Positions 10,003 to 20,020 of a DNA stretch of 24,611 nt are shown piece by piece; the first letter of the stretch is position 1; each line of letters begins with the position of its first letter. The stretch lies in assembly GCA_027382625.1 (NCBI GenBank), contig JAJKFJ010020812.1, positions 1 to 24,611 of the forward strand, given 5' to 3'. The notes beneath the pieces are model-generated. The model was given only the letters and a program-made list of their open reading frames with translations. It ran no database searches and had not been told where the DNA came from. A program made the position numbers and the translations under genes. The DNA is from Tetmemena sp. SeJ-2015. Taxonomy: Eukaryota > Ciliophora > Spirotrichea > Sporadotrichida > Oxytrichidae.

Positions 10003-12532
10003 ATGGAAAAATCAGACAATTTTAGCAACCTCAACTCTTCAAACCCTGAGTCTGCTCTAAATACACATCAATATTTTATTTTGCTTAAATCTTTTTATTG
10101 TAAATGACTGTGTCCAAAATGAGAATGAAAATTTGTGTTTGAGTAAAAACTCCAACTAAAAGCTCAGCAACTATCTCTCCTCCTCTTGTCCTCGCCAGCA
10201 AAGCTTGGATTCTGAGAATGAGAGCCATGAGGAGTCTAAAGAGATCCACTTTGAGCGACATCTTTAATAAGATTCTGACGACCCTAATTAAGATCTATTC
10301 ATTTAAGAAAATTATCATATGATGAGGATTTAAAAATCCATCCATGAATGAGTAGGACAATCACTTGAGTTGCTTTGGATAATATCCAGAGGAAGGTTCC
10401 TACTAAAACCCTCCTATGGGTCTTAATCAAGAACTTAACTAAGACCAGCCCTCAAATAGAGTTGAGATGCAAGACTCTCTCATTGATGAATCCTAAAATG
10501 AAAACTAGCAAGAATAAAACCTTGACTAGATATAGCAAGTTTGGCAACTATCTGATTAACGTCACGTCATGAATCATCACAACCAATAAGAAGAGTCGCA
10601 ACCTTTGAGAGATCAAGAGTCTGAATAACTGCAACTTTAAAACTAAGCTTAAGAGCAGAGTGATTAGTTTTATAATTTCACTACCAATATTTTAATCAGG
10701 CATCATCCTAACAGTCTCAAGTAAACCACCGACCAGAGGTCATCAACTTGAAGGCTTTTATTTCATTAATACATTTCTAAATGGAATTGAGATGATTTTC
10801 CCTAGGGAGGGTCTCGCTTTGAAGTGAGGTTCATGATAAAGTTCTACTGCGACTGCTGTCCCAACACAGAAGCTTAAATAATCATGCTTATCTAATTTTG
10901 AGTTGCTTGGTACACTCGTCAGCACTTGGTGAGTTAATTTGGGATAAGCGACACAGAACTCCGCTTGATGGAGGAGAGAGCCATCAAAGAGAGGAAAGAG
11001 CAAGATACCAAAGACGCAGCAGATGAGTTGCAACGCTATCTTGACTTCTCAGATATCTAAGACTTCAACAACTTACCAGAAGGGGCCTTCGAGGAGATTA
11101 ATTTCTCTTGCCCCATCCAAATTCAAAACTTGGATTAACTGCGCATTACATTTTTTTAAGTTCAGAACTAAGACGATGACGATGATGACGAGGAAAGTTT
11201 GGCCAGCTAGACTCAAGAGTTTGAGGAAAGCTACAGCTAATCAAAGTCTGAGAGAAAATCCCGTCTGAAACAGAGAGAGCCTGGACAACTAAATGTGTGG
11301 GCTGAAAGAGCTTTCTTCGATAGTAATCTCAAGGATACACTAAGAGAGCTTTTCTTTGCCGACAGTGTCAACAGAGAAGAGTATGAGCAACAGCTTAAAC
11401 TTGAGAAAGAGCTCTGGATTTTGCAGAAAGCTCACTTTGAATTGAAAAATCAGATGAAGTCTGCGTAGAAAGAGAGCATCGAAAAGCTTGGACAGGCTCA
11501 ATAGCCACCTAACTCTTTGGACTTGCACTCCTTCAACTAAATTATTCTTATAAATGAGCAGCAAGAACTGCACTCCGTTGTAGAAGAGCTCAAACCTTTC
11601 TCTGCAGAATTAAATGATGAATTTTTAATATAGATTTTAAGTCTAATTTTGAATGGATAGTGCAACTCACCCCAGCAAATCGAGTTGAACTACAACTCAT
11701 TGCAAAGCTACTTTGAAAGTCAGAAAAATCTTGAGGAGTTGAAGCAAGAAGAAGAGATGTGCTCTCCAACTTTGACAAAGAAGGCAAGTTGCTACTCTCA
11801 AGGAGGCTATCATCAGGCTCAACTCGCTGAGTATCTGCAAGCAAGGCCAAACGAAACTTTAAATTTAAGATTGAAGTTATAAGTAACCTTTGAGGAGAAT
11901 GAAATGGGAGGGAGAGCTGAGTTGGTTATAGGTAAGCGAAAGAGTACTCTATCTAAGGCTCGCAAGACTATCCATAACCTCTCGCTTTAAAAAGTTCAAT
12001 AATTTTATGGATTTAACTCGCTCGATATTCCTGAGTCATTACCAGAGGAAAAGAACTCATCGAATGAGAACGGACCCAAAAGAAATCTGAGGAAGAGAGA
12101 GCTCAAGGATGCTTAAAAACTCGTCAAGAAGGATTAAAAGCAAAGTGTTTTAGCCCTCAAGCCTTCCTAGTCTAAACGCCATCACTATGTCAGCTACAGC
12201 TAACCTCATGAAGTCTCTATGAAAGTTAAAACTTTTTTTTAATTAAAGAGTGTACTTAGCAAGCCAGTAGACCTCTTAATGAGACAAGCAGAACTCTCAA
12301 CTCATCTCTTTCTCAGTAGAAGCTGATTTTCAAGATTGAGAAGAGAGACAGACAAGCCTGTGAAACTTCCAATTCTCAAAGTGCTATGCAAATTGGGTCT
12401 CAACTCAATTACCAGAGCTAGAATATTTCTAATATGCAGCAACTAGCAGTAAGTGCACAAAACTTCAAGCCTGAGGATTGCGTGCAGCAAATTTATTGCT
12501 ATTTTCATAAAATTATTTAATTATAGCCATGA
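10003..12532 (+). CDS. unrecognised acidic/coiled protein with several IESs
   Basis: I do not recognise a family. After removing five IESs (43 or 28, 25, 72, 87 and 23 nt) the frame is open from ATG 10003 to TGA 12530-12532, about 759-764 residues. The N-terminal third is rich in N, Q, S and E. The middle holds a short cysteine cluster (KFYCDCCPN), a charged helix (LMEERAIKERKEQD), an aspartate run followed by EESLASQ, and a predicted helical stretch (NREEYEQQLKLEKELW). The C-terminal part has a lysine/arginine-rich segment (GPKRNLRKRELKDAQK) that could be a nuclear localisation signal, then a Q/S/N-rich tail. A nuclear role is only an inference from composition. It precedes the HOOK-domain gene in tandem, with about 390 bp between them. 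Confidence 0.7.
10058..10105 (+). other. IES, pointer TAAAT (43 or 28 nt unit)
   Basis: TAAAT occurs at 10058-10062, 10086-10090 and 10101-10105. Removing either 28 or 43 nt bypasses the TGA and keeps the frame. The 43 nt choice removes the most AT-rich part and gives SALNDCVQNENEN. Confidence 0.65.
10308..10337 (+). other. IES, pointer AAAAT (25 nt unit)
   Basis: AAAAT occurs at 10308-10312 and 10333-10337. Removing 25 nt joins DLFIQEN to PSMNEQDNHLS and restores the frame before a TGA. Confidence 0.75.
10738..10813 (+). other. IES, pointer GGTC (72 nt unit)
   Basis: GGTC occurs at 10738-10741 and 10810-10813. The 72 nt unit contains two in-frame TGAs. Removal gives TTDQRSRFEVRFMIKFY. The unit is a multiple of three, so only the stops expose it. 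Confidence 0.7.
10864..10958 (+). other. IES, pointer ACACAGAA (87 nt unit)
   Basis: The 8 bp repeat ACACAGAA occurs at 10864-10871 and 10951-10958 in the same codon phase. Removing 87 nt joins CDCCPNTE to LRLMEERAIKER and removes a TGA. This is the longest pointer found inside a coding region here. Confidence 0.85.
12231..12257 (+). other. IES, pointer ACTT (23 nt unit)
   Basis: ACTT occurs at 12231-12234 and 12254-12257, around a T-run. Removing 23 nt joins SMKVKT to QQASRPLNETSR and opens the frame to the final TGA at 12530. Confidence 0.75.
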
Positions 12533-12923
12533 GAGATCTGCTATTTTCAAGGTGGACTTCAACTGACTCAACTGAGTAAACTTTGAATTATGAGAGAATC
12601 TCTTATAAAACCTATGAGTAAAATTAATAAATGTGCGATAGAACTTTTTACCTCTTTGCTTTGGATTGGATAAATTTTCAAAATTAACCTTTTTCTTTTT
12701 AAAAAATTCTGAATTCGCTACTTTTTTGGAATAATTTCTCAATTCTGTTGATAGATGCAATATAAAATGGTTTCAAATTAACTAAAGAGTGAAATTTTGA
12801 GAATAAAACTTCCTTTATGATGAATTGAACATATTCTAAATGATATTGATGTTAGCTATACGACTTACGATTGTTTAAAATATGAGCAGTTGATTAACGA
12901 AATCATTTAAACAGAAAGCTAAA
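12533..12923. other. intergenic region between tandem genes
   Basis: About 390 bp of AT-rich DNA lies between the two plus-strand genes. A 79-codon minus-strand frame (12521-12760, K/F/N-rich) crosses it, but it runs into the antisense of the upstream gene and I do not count it. I see no other feature. Confidence 0.45.
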
Positions 12924-15563
12924 ATGGAGTTCACATCCTAACTACACAACGAGATTCAGACTTTACTTACCTGGGTATTTATATTTTAATTTCGCCATTT
13001 TTAATGAAATCTTTAGCTGAATACTTTCCCTCGCCTAACTAAGTATTGCAACCTAATGACCACCTCTGAACTACTAGATGGAATAATTCTGCTCGAAGTT
13101 CTCAGTTAAATGTACTTATACCAGTTGATCTAAAGTTGCATAAAATTTTAGGGATGGGATTTACTGGCAGAAAGATTTAATTTCATATAAGGAGGCTTCT
13201 TATTCAAAGGAGAACTTTATTCTCATCATTCAAGGACTCTAGAAATTTTACAAGAAAGTAAGAAACAAATGCATGCGTATATGATGAATTGCTTTTAGAA
13301 TGGATGCCCAGTACTGGAAAATTTTGAGCGTAAAGATGTGATTGACCCAGACGCGAATAAATATTCCTAGCCCTCAGAGATGCTCAAAATATTGCAGCTC
13401 GTTGTTGGAGTGGCAGTCTAGTGCGAAAATAAGGAAGCTTTGATTAATGATATCATGACTAACCTTGATGAAGATACTCAAGCAGATCTCATGGAAGTCA
13501 TTTAGCAAGTGCTTCAAAAGTTTGCACCTTAGTGCGCCTCAGACTTTAGTTCGATGACAAGCGCTCAAGTCTTTATAATCATTTTATCTTAATAAGTTGT
13601 TGCAAATACCTCGCATGATTCATCATCTTTCCAGTTAGGAGACCTTTAGACCACTGTTGAAAAGCTAGAGCAACAGAATAAGCGCTATCTATCCATGCTC
13701 AAGGACATAGAATAGGAAAATGCTGGACTCAGATCTCAATACCAAGAGTCCTTGAAAGAGATTGAGGGTTTAAAAGAGCAAATAGTGGTGTAGAACATAA
13801 ATAAGAAGACTCTGCTGCTTTAAAAGACTTTGGAGGATTTGCAATTAGAGCATGGGGATTTAGAAGTAAGACTCAACTTAGTGAGAGAGTACGAAAATGC
13901 GCTTGAAGCAAGTAAAAGGAAAATCTATGACCTAGAGATTGGAATAGAACAGACGAATAAAAGGTATGAAAGAGAGAGGTTCAGTCTACTGGAGGAAATA
14001 GAAATTGAAAGGGAAAAGAACTTAATGCTTGCTAAAATTGAGTAGTAGATGCTTTAATACAAGAAGAAGGCAGATGACTGCAATGAAATTATTTGGTATA
14101 TCATATTCGATCATTGAAATTCAATAACTCGCAGATTTAAAAGAGGAGAGATTGATTCAACTGGAATAGTAAATTATGCTATTAGAATAAGAGCTAAATC
14201 AGAAGAAGGAAGTTGAGGCTAGAGTATTCTACTTAAACGAGGAGCTCTATAAGCAGAAGTCTAAAATTTCAAATTTGGAGATAGAACTCGAAAACAAGGA
14301 GCACCTGTATCAAGACTCCCTTAGAGAGATGAAAATGAGAGAGAAAAAGAATGAAGTGAGCGAGGCTTAAATAAGATAGTTAGAGCAAGATCTTGAGGAG
14401 TTAAGAGGGAGAGATAGCTTTCTCTCATCGGGGGACAGAAGAGACAGCATAACTCAGTCTCTAGTTTAGGATTTGGAGTTCAAAGTAAAATTGCTTAATC
14501 AAGAGAATACCGTCTTGAAGGCTGGTAATTCCTCAGAGACAAATCAAAAGCTTTTTGAGATGGAGTAAGCCCTTCTAGAGCAGAAAAGATAAAACCAATC
14601 CCTACAATAGAGGTACGATCTTCTGACTCAAAGGTGCCTCAAAATAGAGCAAGAAAGCGAAAACTTGCATATAGAGCTTCAGAACAAGAGAATTCAGCCC
14701 AAGAAGCCAATCTAAAGCCTAAAAAGCAAAAATGATGAAGCAAGGACTAAATTAGAAGAGAAACTTAGATTGGACTAGATTGATTCGCTTATTGTTCAAA
14801 GAGAAAAGAACATGGACGAGTAAAAGGCTTTATTCAAAGAGAAAGATAGACTAAAGGAATAAATTATCCAACTCAAAGATGAACTTGGAAAGTAAAGGAT
14901 AGTTGTCCAAGAGGCTTAAGTCAAAGCAAGATTCATAGAGAAAGAAAAGCTTCTCCTTGAGTCTTAAATCTAAAATCTAAGTTCAAATCAGTTGACCAAG
15001 CAAGTCAAGTAGTAGATAGAAAAAGAAAATTCCATAAAAATTGAAATCCTTACTTTTATATGTAGATGGAAAAACTCAAATAAGAAAATTATTCTCTAAA
15101 AACTAGTTTAAGGTAATTAGAAGCTCATCTGAAAGAAAAAGAGTTGCAATTTTAAATAAAGGAAAGAGATTTCTAAAGCTCGTGGGAAAAAGAGAAATTG
15201 ATGAACGAAAAGTCTTATAAATAAATAATCACTGAACTTAAAACTAAAGTAGAAGAGTTAAGTGAAGATCTAATTAATGAGAAGTAGATTAAGTAGGAAT
15301 TGAAGCTAAGTAATCGAAGATAAGATGAGCTTATGTCATAGCTTATCAATAGTTTGGGATAGGAGTTTATGGATATGCAGAGGGAAATGAATAGTAAGAA
15401 CAGCACTCTATTTCTAAATTCAAGTCAAAATTCTTCCTTGAAAAGCAATCAGAGTTCTGAAATACTGAAAGAGATTGGGAATCTTAAATCCTAAAGTTCT
15501 TAACAGCAAGAAAACAAGTCGCATAGTTCAAGGGAGACAAAGCTTAATTTAAGTATGAAATGA
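12924..15563 (+). CDS. HOOK-domain long coiled-coil protein
   Basis: Hook-family proteins link cargo or centrosomal structures to dynein and microtubules through an N-terminal HOOK domain and a long coiled coil. After removing six IESs (41, 13, 37, 35, 31 and 44 nt) this gene encodes about 812 residues. The HOOK domain (about 1-150) shows QTLLTWV, LLDGIILLEV, ENFILIIQGLQKFYKK, and EMLKILQLVVGVAVQCENKE, the last equivalent to the family's MLQLILGCAVNCE. From about residue 190 the protein is almost continuous coiled coil rich in E, K, Q and L, ending in an S/N-rich tail before TGA 15561-15563. The ATG at 12924 follows an upstream in-frame TGA. It is convergent with the kinase gene, about 128 bp away. 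The assignment to Hook itself rather than another HOOK-domain protein is not certain. Confidence 0.85.
12984..13027 (+). other. IES, pointer TTT (41 nt unit), boundaries ambiguous
   Basis: A TGA interrupts the HOOK domain just after LLTWV. TTT at 12984-12986 and 13025-13027 allows removal of 41 nt, giving the same W-to-LLDG spacing as animal Hook proteins when combined with the next IES. A neighbouring TTT gives 47 nt. Confidence 0.5.
13037..13052 (+). other. IES, pointer AAC (13 nt unit)
   Basis: AAC occurs at 13037-13039 and 13050-13052. Removing 13 nt joins FPSPN to LMTTSELLDG and gives the expected domain spacing. The pointer is only 3 bp, and an alternative is that this stretch is retained in the other frame. 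Confidence 0.45.
13096..13137 (+). other. IES, pointer AAGTT (37 nt unit)
   Basis: AAGTT occurs at 13096-13100 and 13133-13137. Removing 37 nt joins ILLEV to AQNFRDGIYWQKD, and brings the HOOK segment ENFILIIQGLQKFYKK into frame. Confidence 0.8.
13269..13307 (+). other. IES, pointer ATGC (35 nt unit)
   Basis: ATGC occurs at 13269-13272 and 13304-13307. Removing 35 nt avoids a TGA and joins KKVRNKC to PVLENFERKDV, leading into the conserved C-terminal part of the HOOK domain. Confidence 0.75.
14084..14121 (+). other. IES, pointer TGAAATT (31 nt unit)
   Basis: The 7 bp repeat TGAAATT occurs at 14084-14090 and 14115-14121. Removing 31 nt gives DDCNEIQQLADLKEER, an uninterrupted coiled-coil heptad pattern, and bypasses a TGA. 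Confidence 0.85.
15025..15073 (+). other. IES, pointer GAAAA (44 nt unit)
   Basis: GAAAA occurs at 15025-15029 and 15069-15073. Removing 44 nt joins QQIEKE to KLKQENYSLK, keeping the coiled coil in frame to the stop. Confidence 0.75.
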
Positions 15564-15691
15564 TTACTAAACTTATAAGTAATTAGAATAGTTAAATATA
15601 AAATAATTAAGGTTAAACAATCTAAACTTGTTGATGATCAATAAAAATTTTAGAAATCTTGCTTTGGTTTACTTAAGTTTATGATTATAGC

Positions 15692-16765
15692 TCATAGGTT
15701 TTTGTTTTCGAAACTGCCCGCATAGAGTATAGTACTGTTGCCTTCATAAGTAAACCCATCGAAATCATTATGATTAAAGTCCTCTGATGGATTTAAGTTT
15801 CCTTTTTCTTAAGTTTCATTCAATTAGTCTGCTGGTTGGTTGATGGTTAGGTCAATCTCATTCGTATCAAAATGAGCTGTGTCGTCATCGCATTTGAGTG
15901 TGGGGACATAAGGAGGCTTAATCTTCTTTTGCTTCATCTTCTTCCAATCTATGTCCTTGAAGAAAGGATGAGCCTTCATCTATTTGGGGTTCAGCAAGCG
16001 TTGATTAGGATCTTTGTCTAACAGCTTTTTAATAAGATCCACAGCCTAAGGATTTAAGTAATCAGGAAAAGCAGGTGGCAAATGAAGAATGGAATAGAAG
16101 AGCTCCTCTTAGCTCTTGCAATAAAAGGGAGGAAGGCCGACTAACATCTCATACAGAAGGCATCCGAAGCCCCACCAATCGCAAGAGTTATCATAACCTT
16201 TACCTAGCAGCATCTCAGGGGATAAATATTCAGTTGTTCCACAAATACTCTTAGTCTACTTGCCCTCACTCATGTCATCTTTAGAGAGTCCAAAATCTGT
16301 GATCTTTGCATATCCATCAGCTGATATCAATACATTCTCAGGCTTTAAGTCCCTGTATATCACACCTTTCTTGTGTAAAAACTCAAGTGCTAGAAGGATG
16401 TTGGCTGCATAAAATTAGGCAGACCTCTCTTTGAATCTGCCTATCTTAGATAAGTAGAAGAAAAGTTCGCCACCTGGACAGTACTCCATCACCAGAAACA
16501 GTTTCTTGGGGCTTTGAAATGCATACTTGAGTTTAACGATGAAGGGATGATTGACCTTCTCTAGAACTTTCCTTTCAGTCCAAGTATGCTTAACTTGCTT
16601 ATACTTTCTGACGAAACTCTTTGTGAGCACTTTCATGGCATATATCTTTTAGTTGTCTGTTTTCCTCACCAAAAACACTTTTCCATAAGAGCCAGTTCCA
16701 ATCAGGGATATAACAGTAAAGGCTTCCTTGGATATCCTTCCTTTCTTCTTCTCAAGGGTTTTCAT
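15692..16765 (-). CDS. AGC-family serine/threonine protein kinase (catalytic part)
   Basis: This is a complete AGC-type kinase domain, 357 residues from ATG 16765 to TGA 15692-15694, without internal IES. It shows the glycine loop GTGSYG (23-28), the ATP lysine in AMK (45), the catalytic loop YRDLKPEN (D138), DFG (D157), an activation loop with [10 protein letters not shown] (T177/T178), and the C-terminal hydrophobic motif FDGFTY (335-340, T339). The last motif places it with the AKT, S6K and SGK types, which are activated by PDK1-like and TORC-like kinases. I see no PH or other lipid-binding domain. The glycine loop starts only 23 residues from this ATG. The reading frame upstream is the same as that of the next feature, broken by a single TGA, so this is probably the 3' exon of a longer gene. 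Confidence 0.92.
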
Positions 16766-16783
16766 AATCTTCTCGTAAACTAA

Positions 16784-17798
16784 TCACAAAAACTAAGTAC
16801 CAAAGCAAGGCTAATCAAGTTAATGAAAAGAAGGCCTTCTTAATAAATCGTCGCATAATAAATCATTCAAGCAACTTAAACAAGAAGTTTATCCTGTTGG
16901 CTTTCCATCTTGAGAGTTTATGTCACTCTCACTTGTACTTGAAGTGTCGCTGCATAGCCTCATCATGTCCTAACTTCTCTAACTTCCATTGAACTAAGAA
17001 GTGAGCCTTTGTTACGAGCCACCCATCATGGTAGGACTCTGAGAGCTTGCAAATAAACTTTCAAGTTCTGAGATATCTGGAATTGGGATATAGTTATCAG
17101 TGATGATAAGGTCATCACCAGATTTTGAACCCCATTCCCTTCTAACCTTCACATCCTTCTTGTCCTTCATCAATTTCCTTCTTTTCTTCATCTCTTCTTT
17201 GCTTAATTTGTGATCTTCGAAGCTCTCGTCTTTGATCTATAAACGAATAAATTAATCATCTATCTTCAGAAATTATCATAACTAAAGGTCTCGAACAGAT
17301 TAAATTGCTTAACGCTTAAGCGATAATAATTACCTTAAATTTCGAATTAGGTTTGAGAGTCTGCTGCTTCAAATATCCATTCTCTTTTCCGCTCTTTACC
17401 TCCTCATTTTTCAATCCATATCTACAAATAAGGATAATCAATATTTGAGAAAATTCTATAATGAGAAAAACTTACAATTACTAAGTATCAGGACAAGATA
17501 AATGGCGGCCCAGGCTATCACTTTGATAAATTTTTGTTGCTTGAGAGTGATGATTATTTTTGCCCTTTTTAATTCTGACTGGTGTTTGAATCTCATTCCT
17601 ATTGTTCCTGGAGGAGAGATCATTTCGCTCGTAGCTCATTTCATCCTGAGAATTAAGTGATATAAGCTTAAATAAGAATATTTCATATTTTTGAGAAGGG
17701 TGCTGTTTCTCCTCTTCATAGGCGCTGTCGTTCCTATTAGAGGACTATGATCCTTTGTGATTGTGCTTAAACATGTTTGAGAATACTTTGCCTATCAT
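16784..17798 (-). CDS. probable N-terminal exons of the AGC kinase gene
   Basis: An ATG at 17798 opens a frame beginning MIGKVFSNMFKHNHKG. It is rich in N, S, Q and charged residues and is interrupted by two canonical introns and one in-frame IES. It then reaches a TGA at 16784-16786, only 18 bp before the kinase ATG and in the same frame. Without introns and IES it is 272 residues. A third intron (donor GTTTAAG, acceptor TGATTAG, 16780-16881, 102 nt) would remove the TGA and fuse this part to the kinase, giving 602 residues in all. Two genes this close on one strand would be odd, so a single gene is more likely. No known domain is recognised in this part. Confidence 0.65.
17237..17333 (-). 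other. spliceosomal intron 2 of the kinase gene
   Basis: A 97 nt interruption with donor GTAATT and acceptor TTTATAG lies between the codons AAG and ATC (phase 0). The canonical GT-AG ends distinguish it from the IESs in this window, which have direct repeats but no splice signals. Confidence 0.75.
17422..17475 (-). other. spliceosomal intron 1 of the kinase gene
   Basis: A 54 nt interruption with donor GTAAGT and acceptor TTTGTAG. Splicing joins CPDTQQ to LYGLKNEEVKSG in frame. Confidence 0.75.
17647..17697 (-). other. in-frame IES, pointer TTCTCA (45 nt unit)
   Basis: TGAGAA (TTCTCA on the coding strand) occurs at 17647-17652 and 17692-17697. The 45 nt unit has no TGA and keeps frame, so only the repeat and its hydrophobic AT-rich translation betray it. 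Removal joins KQHPSQ to DEMSYERND. Confidence 0.6.
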
Positions 17799-18407
17799 TT
17801 TAATTGTTTGAAGTTATTAAGGTTGTTTATTAAGTTTGATTAAATTGATTATTGTGATTATTGTCTGTTTTGTAGAGTTTTCGAAGAATTGAGTCAGTGC
17901 GTGTTTGTCGCTTTATGAGTATGTCTGATTTAATGATGGTGAGCTTGTACTTTTCGATTTTTTTGACAAGAAATTGTCTTGAATTGGATGTTGTAGGTTG
18001 GTGGTGGTTAATAAGATAGCTTTTTTAGAGCTTGAGGATTATTTTGGCAGGAGATTAGTTTAGGTTGGTAGTGTTGGAGAGAAGATTTGTCAGTGCGCCG
18101 ACAATAAATTAAGTTTGCTCTGAGAGTGAGTGGAAATGGAATGAAGTGTTTACTTTATAGTCCTGCTAAGCTATTTAGACTTAGTTTTAGATTTATAATT
18201 TAATATTGCCAGAATATTCTAGAAAGTTCCAAGATATGAAGTGCAATTTTTTGAAAACTTTGGCAATATTATTAAACAAAATGAATTAAAAAGAGTTTGA
18301 ATTTAATGAAGATTTGAGTCAAAACTCAGTCAGCTCTATTTTATCTCTTCCAAAGTTTAAAATTAAGAAAAATGTAAGACTTAAAAAATAGGTCTAAATT
18401 TCTTTAA
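17799..18407. other. intergenic region between tandem minus-strand genes
   Basis: About 600 bp of AT-rich DNA lies between the start of the kinase gene and the stop of the next gene. I see no protein-like frame, RNA gene or telomeric repeat. It should contain the kinase promoter and possibly a chromosome fragmentation site. Confidence 0.45.
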
Positions 18408-19991
18408 TCAAAACCATTCATTTTTTAGTTGAATTTTATTTTAGCTTAGAGAGCCTCGTCTGAGCTTTAACTATATCTCGTGAATTCTTTCTTCATATCT
18501 CTGGTTCTCAGCTTAAAAGCTGTTTAGTATTTAATTGTACTTGTCGCTAAATTAAATGTTAGAGGTAGAGTAGGGTTGCGAGAATTTAGAAGGAAGCATC
18601 TTATTGGAGGGCGTTTGAATTTGCAGACTGCCCTGCTTTGGAGAAACTGCAGCCGAGTTGTAATCTCTCCTTGGTACTTTAGTGTTCTTACTTTGTTCAA
18701 AGTTAAATACAAACCTTTATACATATCATATTCTCCAGTGGACCTATTCTTGGGGATTGACTAAGTTCTTTTCTGATTCAGAGCATAAGTTTCCATTAGG
18801 CTCTTATAGGCTGAATTTGTTTTGATCTTATTACCTTGATTACCACCCTACTTCATTTGAATTTGAGAAACCTAGCCAATCGTATCGACTCTTTGCTTTT
18901 TGTCAATCTTCTCATCCATATACTGCTAATATTGTTTCTCAAGCACATTCTAAACAAAGTCAAACTTCTAAGTCTTGCCTAGTTGATCCCCGTAGAATTC
19001 TTGGCATGGGTTTATTTCCATTCCATTTCACAAAGTTATCCTTTATTACCTTTGTCAAATCCAATTGCAATTTCGCTCCAAGATCCTTTTTAATCTTTAA
19101 AGATTAATTCATAAGTCGGGACTAGAGGTTGCTGAGATCGTTTTATAATTAAGTGATTGGCTCTGGAGAAATTTTGAAGACATCAAAAGCAGAATTAGAT
19201 CTAGTAGGTTACAAAGATGCAGAGCAGGACTCACGGCTATTGAAACCTATCGGCTAAGTTTTATTTAGAGAGAGCTTTAATTACTCATTGATCTAATTTT
19301 CTAGTTTATTTTCAACAAAGCTGCTAGAACTCATAGTGGGTCCTTGTTTTGCATTTCTCCATTTCTCCATTTATTAATCATCTACCCTTGAAAAGCCTTT
19401 GAATTTCTCAGAAGACTCCTGTGATTTCTATCTCTTCTAAATGTCCTTATTCTAAGTTTAGTGTGTAATTGATTCTCGTTGACTGATTTCTGTTATGGTA
19501 ATCAAATTCATGATTTTGTTGAATTTGAGAGGGTTGTCTGCCTTTTTGGGAATTAACTTATCCTCTTCTTCATGTTGTTGAAATGAAATTTGTGATTGAA
19601 TGTTGCTGGTGATGTTTGATTGAATGGTGCTCTTCTTTTAAGATCTCCTCACATAATTATTCCTGAGGGCTCTTAACTTTTCCTTGTTGACTAGCTAAAT
19701 AGGATGCCCTTATATTTCTTTCTCATTCTATTTTTGGATTTGGGCTGCCTCATTCTAGCTTAAAGAATCCACAATCATATTTTCAATATGCCTTTATGAA
19801 ATTAAGTCTTTCTTAAATTTAACAAAATTCACTTAATATAAACCGCTTATCAGAGCTTTAAATAATAAAGAGAAGAAATTTCACTTTAATTTTGTTTAGA
19901 ATCAGTTTAAAAAGATACAGACATTAAAAAAGACTAATTATGTCAAAGATAGGAATATGATATACAATTTAGAGTTATTTTTGGTGTTCAT
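18408..19991 (-). CDS. unrecognised Q/S/N-rich protein with IESs
   Basis: I do not recognise a family. Removing three IESs (150, 31 and 35 nt) gives one frame from ATG 19991 to TGA 18408-18410, 455 residues. It starts MNTKNNSKFKKDLISQ. It is polar, with S/Q/N-rich stretches, and carries a middle segment DLTKVINPCQEFYGDQLG followed by likely helices (FDFVQNVLEKQYQQYMDEK). It ends with a short coiled coil (QAENQRYEERIHEIQLKLRR). The start is chosen because the 6 bp pointer of the first IES puts this ATG in phase with the main frame. The nearest plus-strand start is only 29 bp away. Confidence 0.65.
18696..18733 (-). other. IES, pointer GAA (35 nt unit)
   Basis: TTC occurs at 18696-18698 and 18731-18733. 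Removing 35 nt joins NRSTGE to QSKNTKVPRRDYNS, which then reads as natural coding sequence to the stop. The short pointer makes the exact junction tentative. Confidence 0.5.
19011..19047 (-). other. IES, pointer AATAAA (31 nt unit)
   Basis: TTTATT occurs at 19011-19016 and 19042-19047. Removing 31 nt joins LDLTKVI to NPCQEFYGDQL and replaces a frame that ends at a TGA. Confidence 0.75.
19816..19971 (-). other. IES, pointer TAAATT (150 nt unit)
   Basis: AATTTA occurs at 19816-19821 and 19966-19971 in the same codon phase. The 150 nt unit holds several TGAs. Removal joins MNTKNNSK to FKKDLISQRHIENM, placing the start codon eight codons before the junction. Confidence 0.7.
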
Positions 19992-20020
19992 GTCAATTAA
20001 GCTTAATATTTAAAAAAATA

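Noticed and set aside
12521..12760. 79-codon minus-strand open frame rich in K, F and N
   Set aside because: It continues into the antisense of the upstream gene, lacks any recognised motif, and an open frame of this length is expected by chance in AT-rich DNA.
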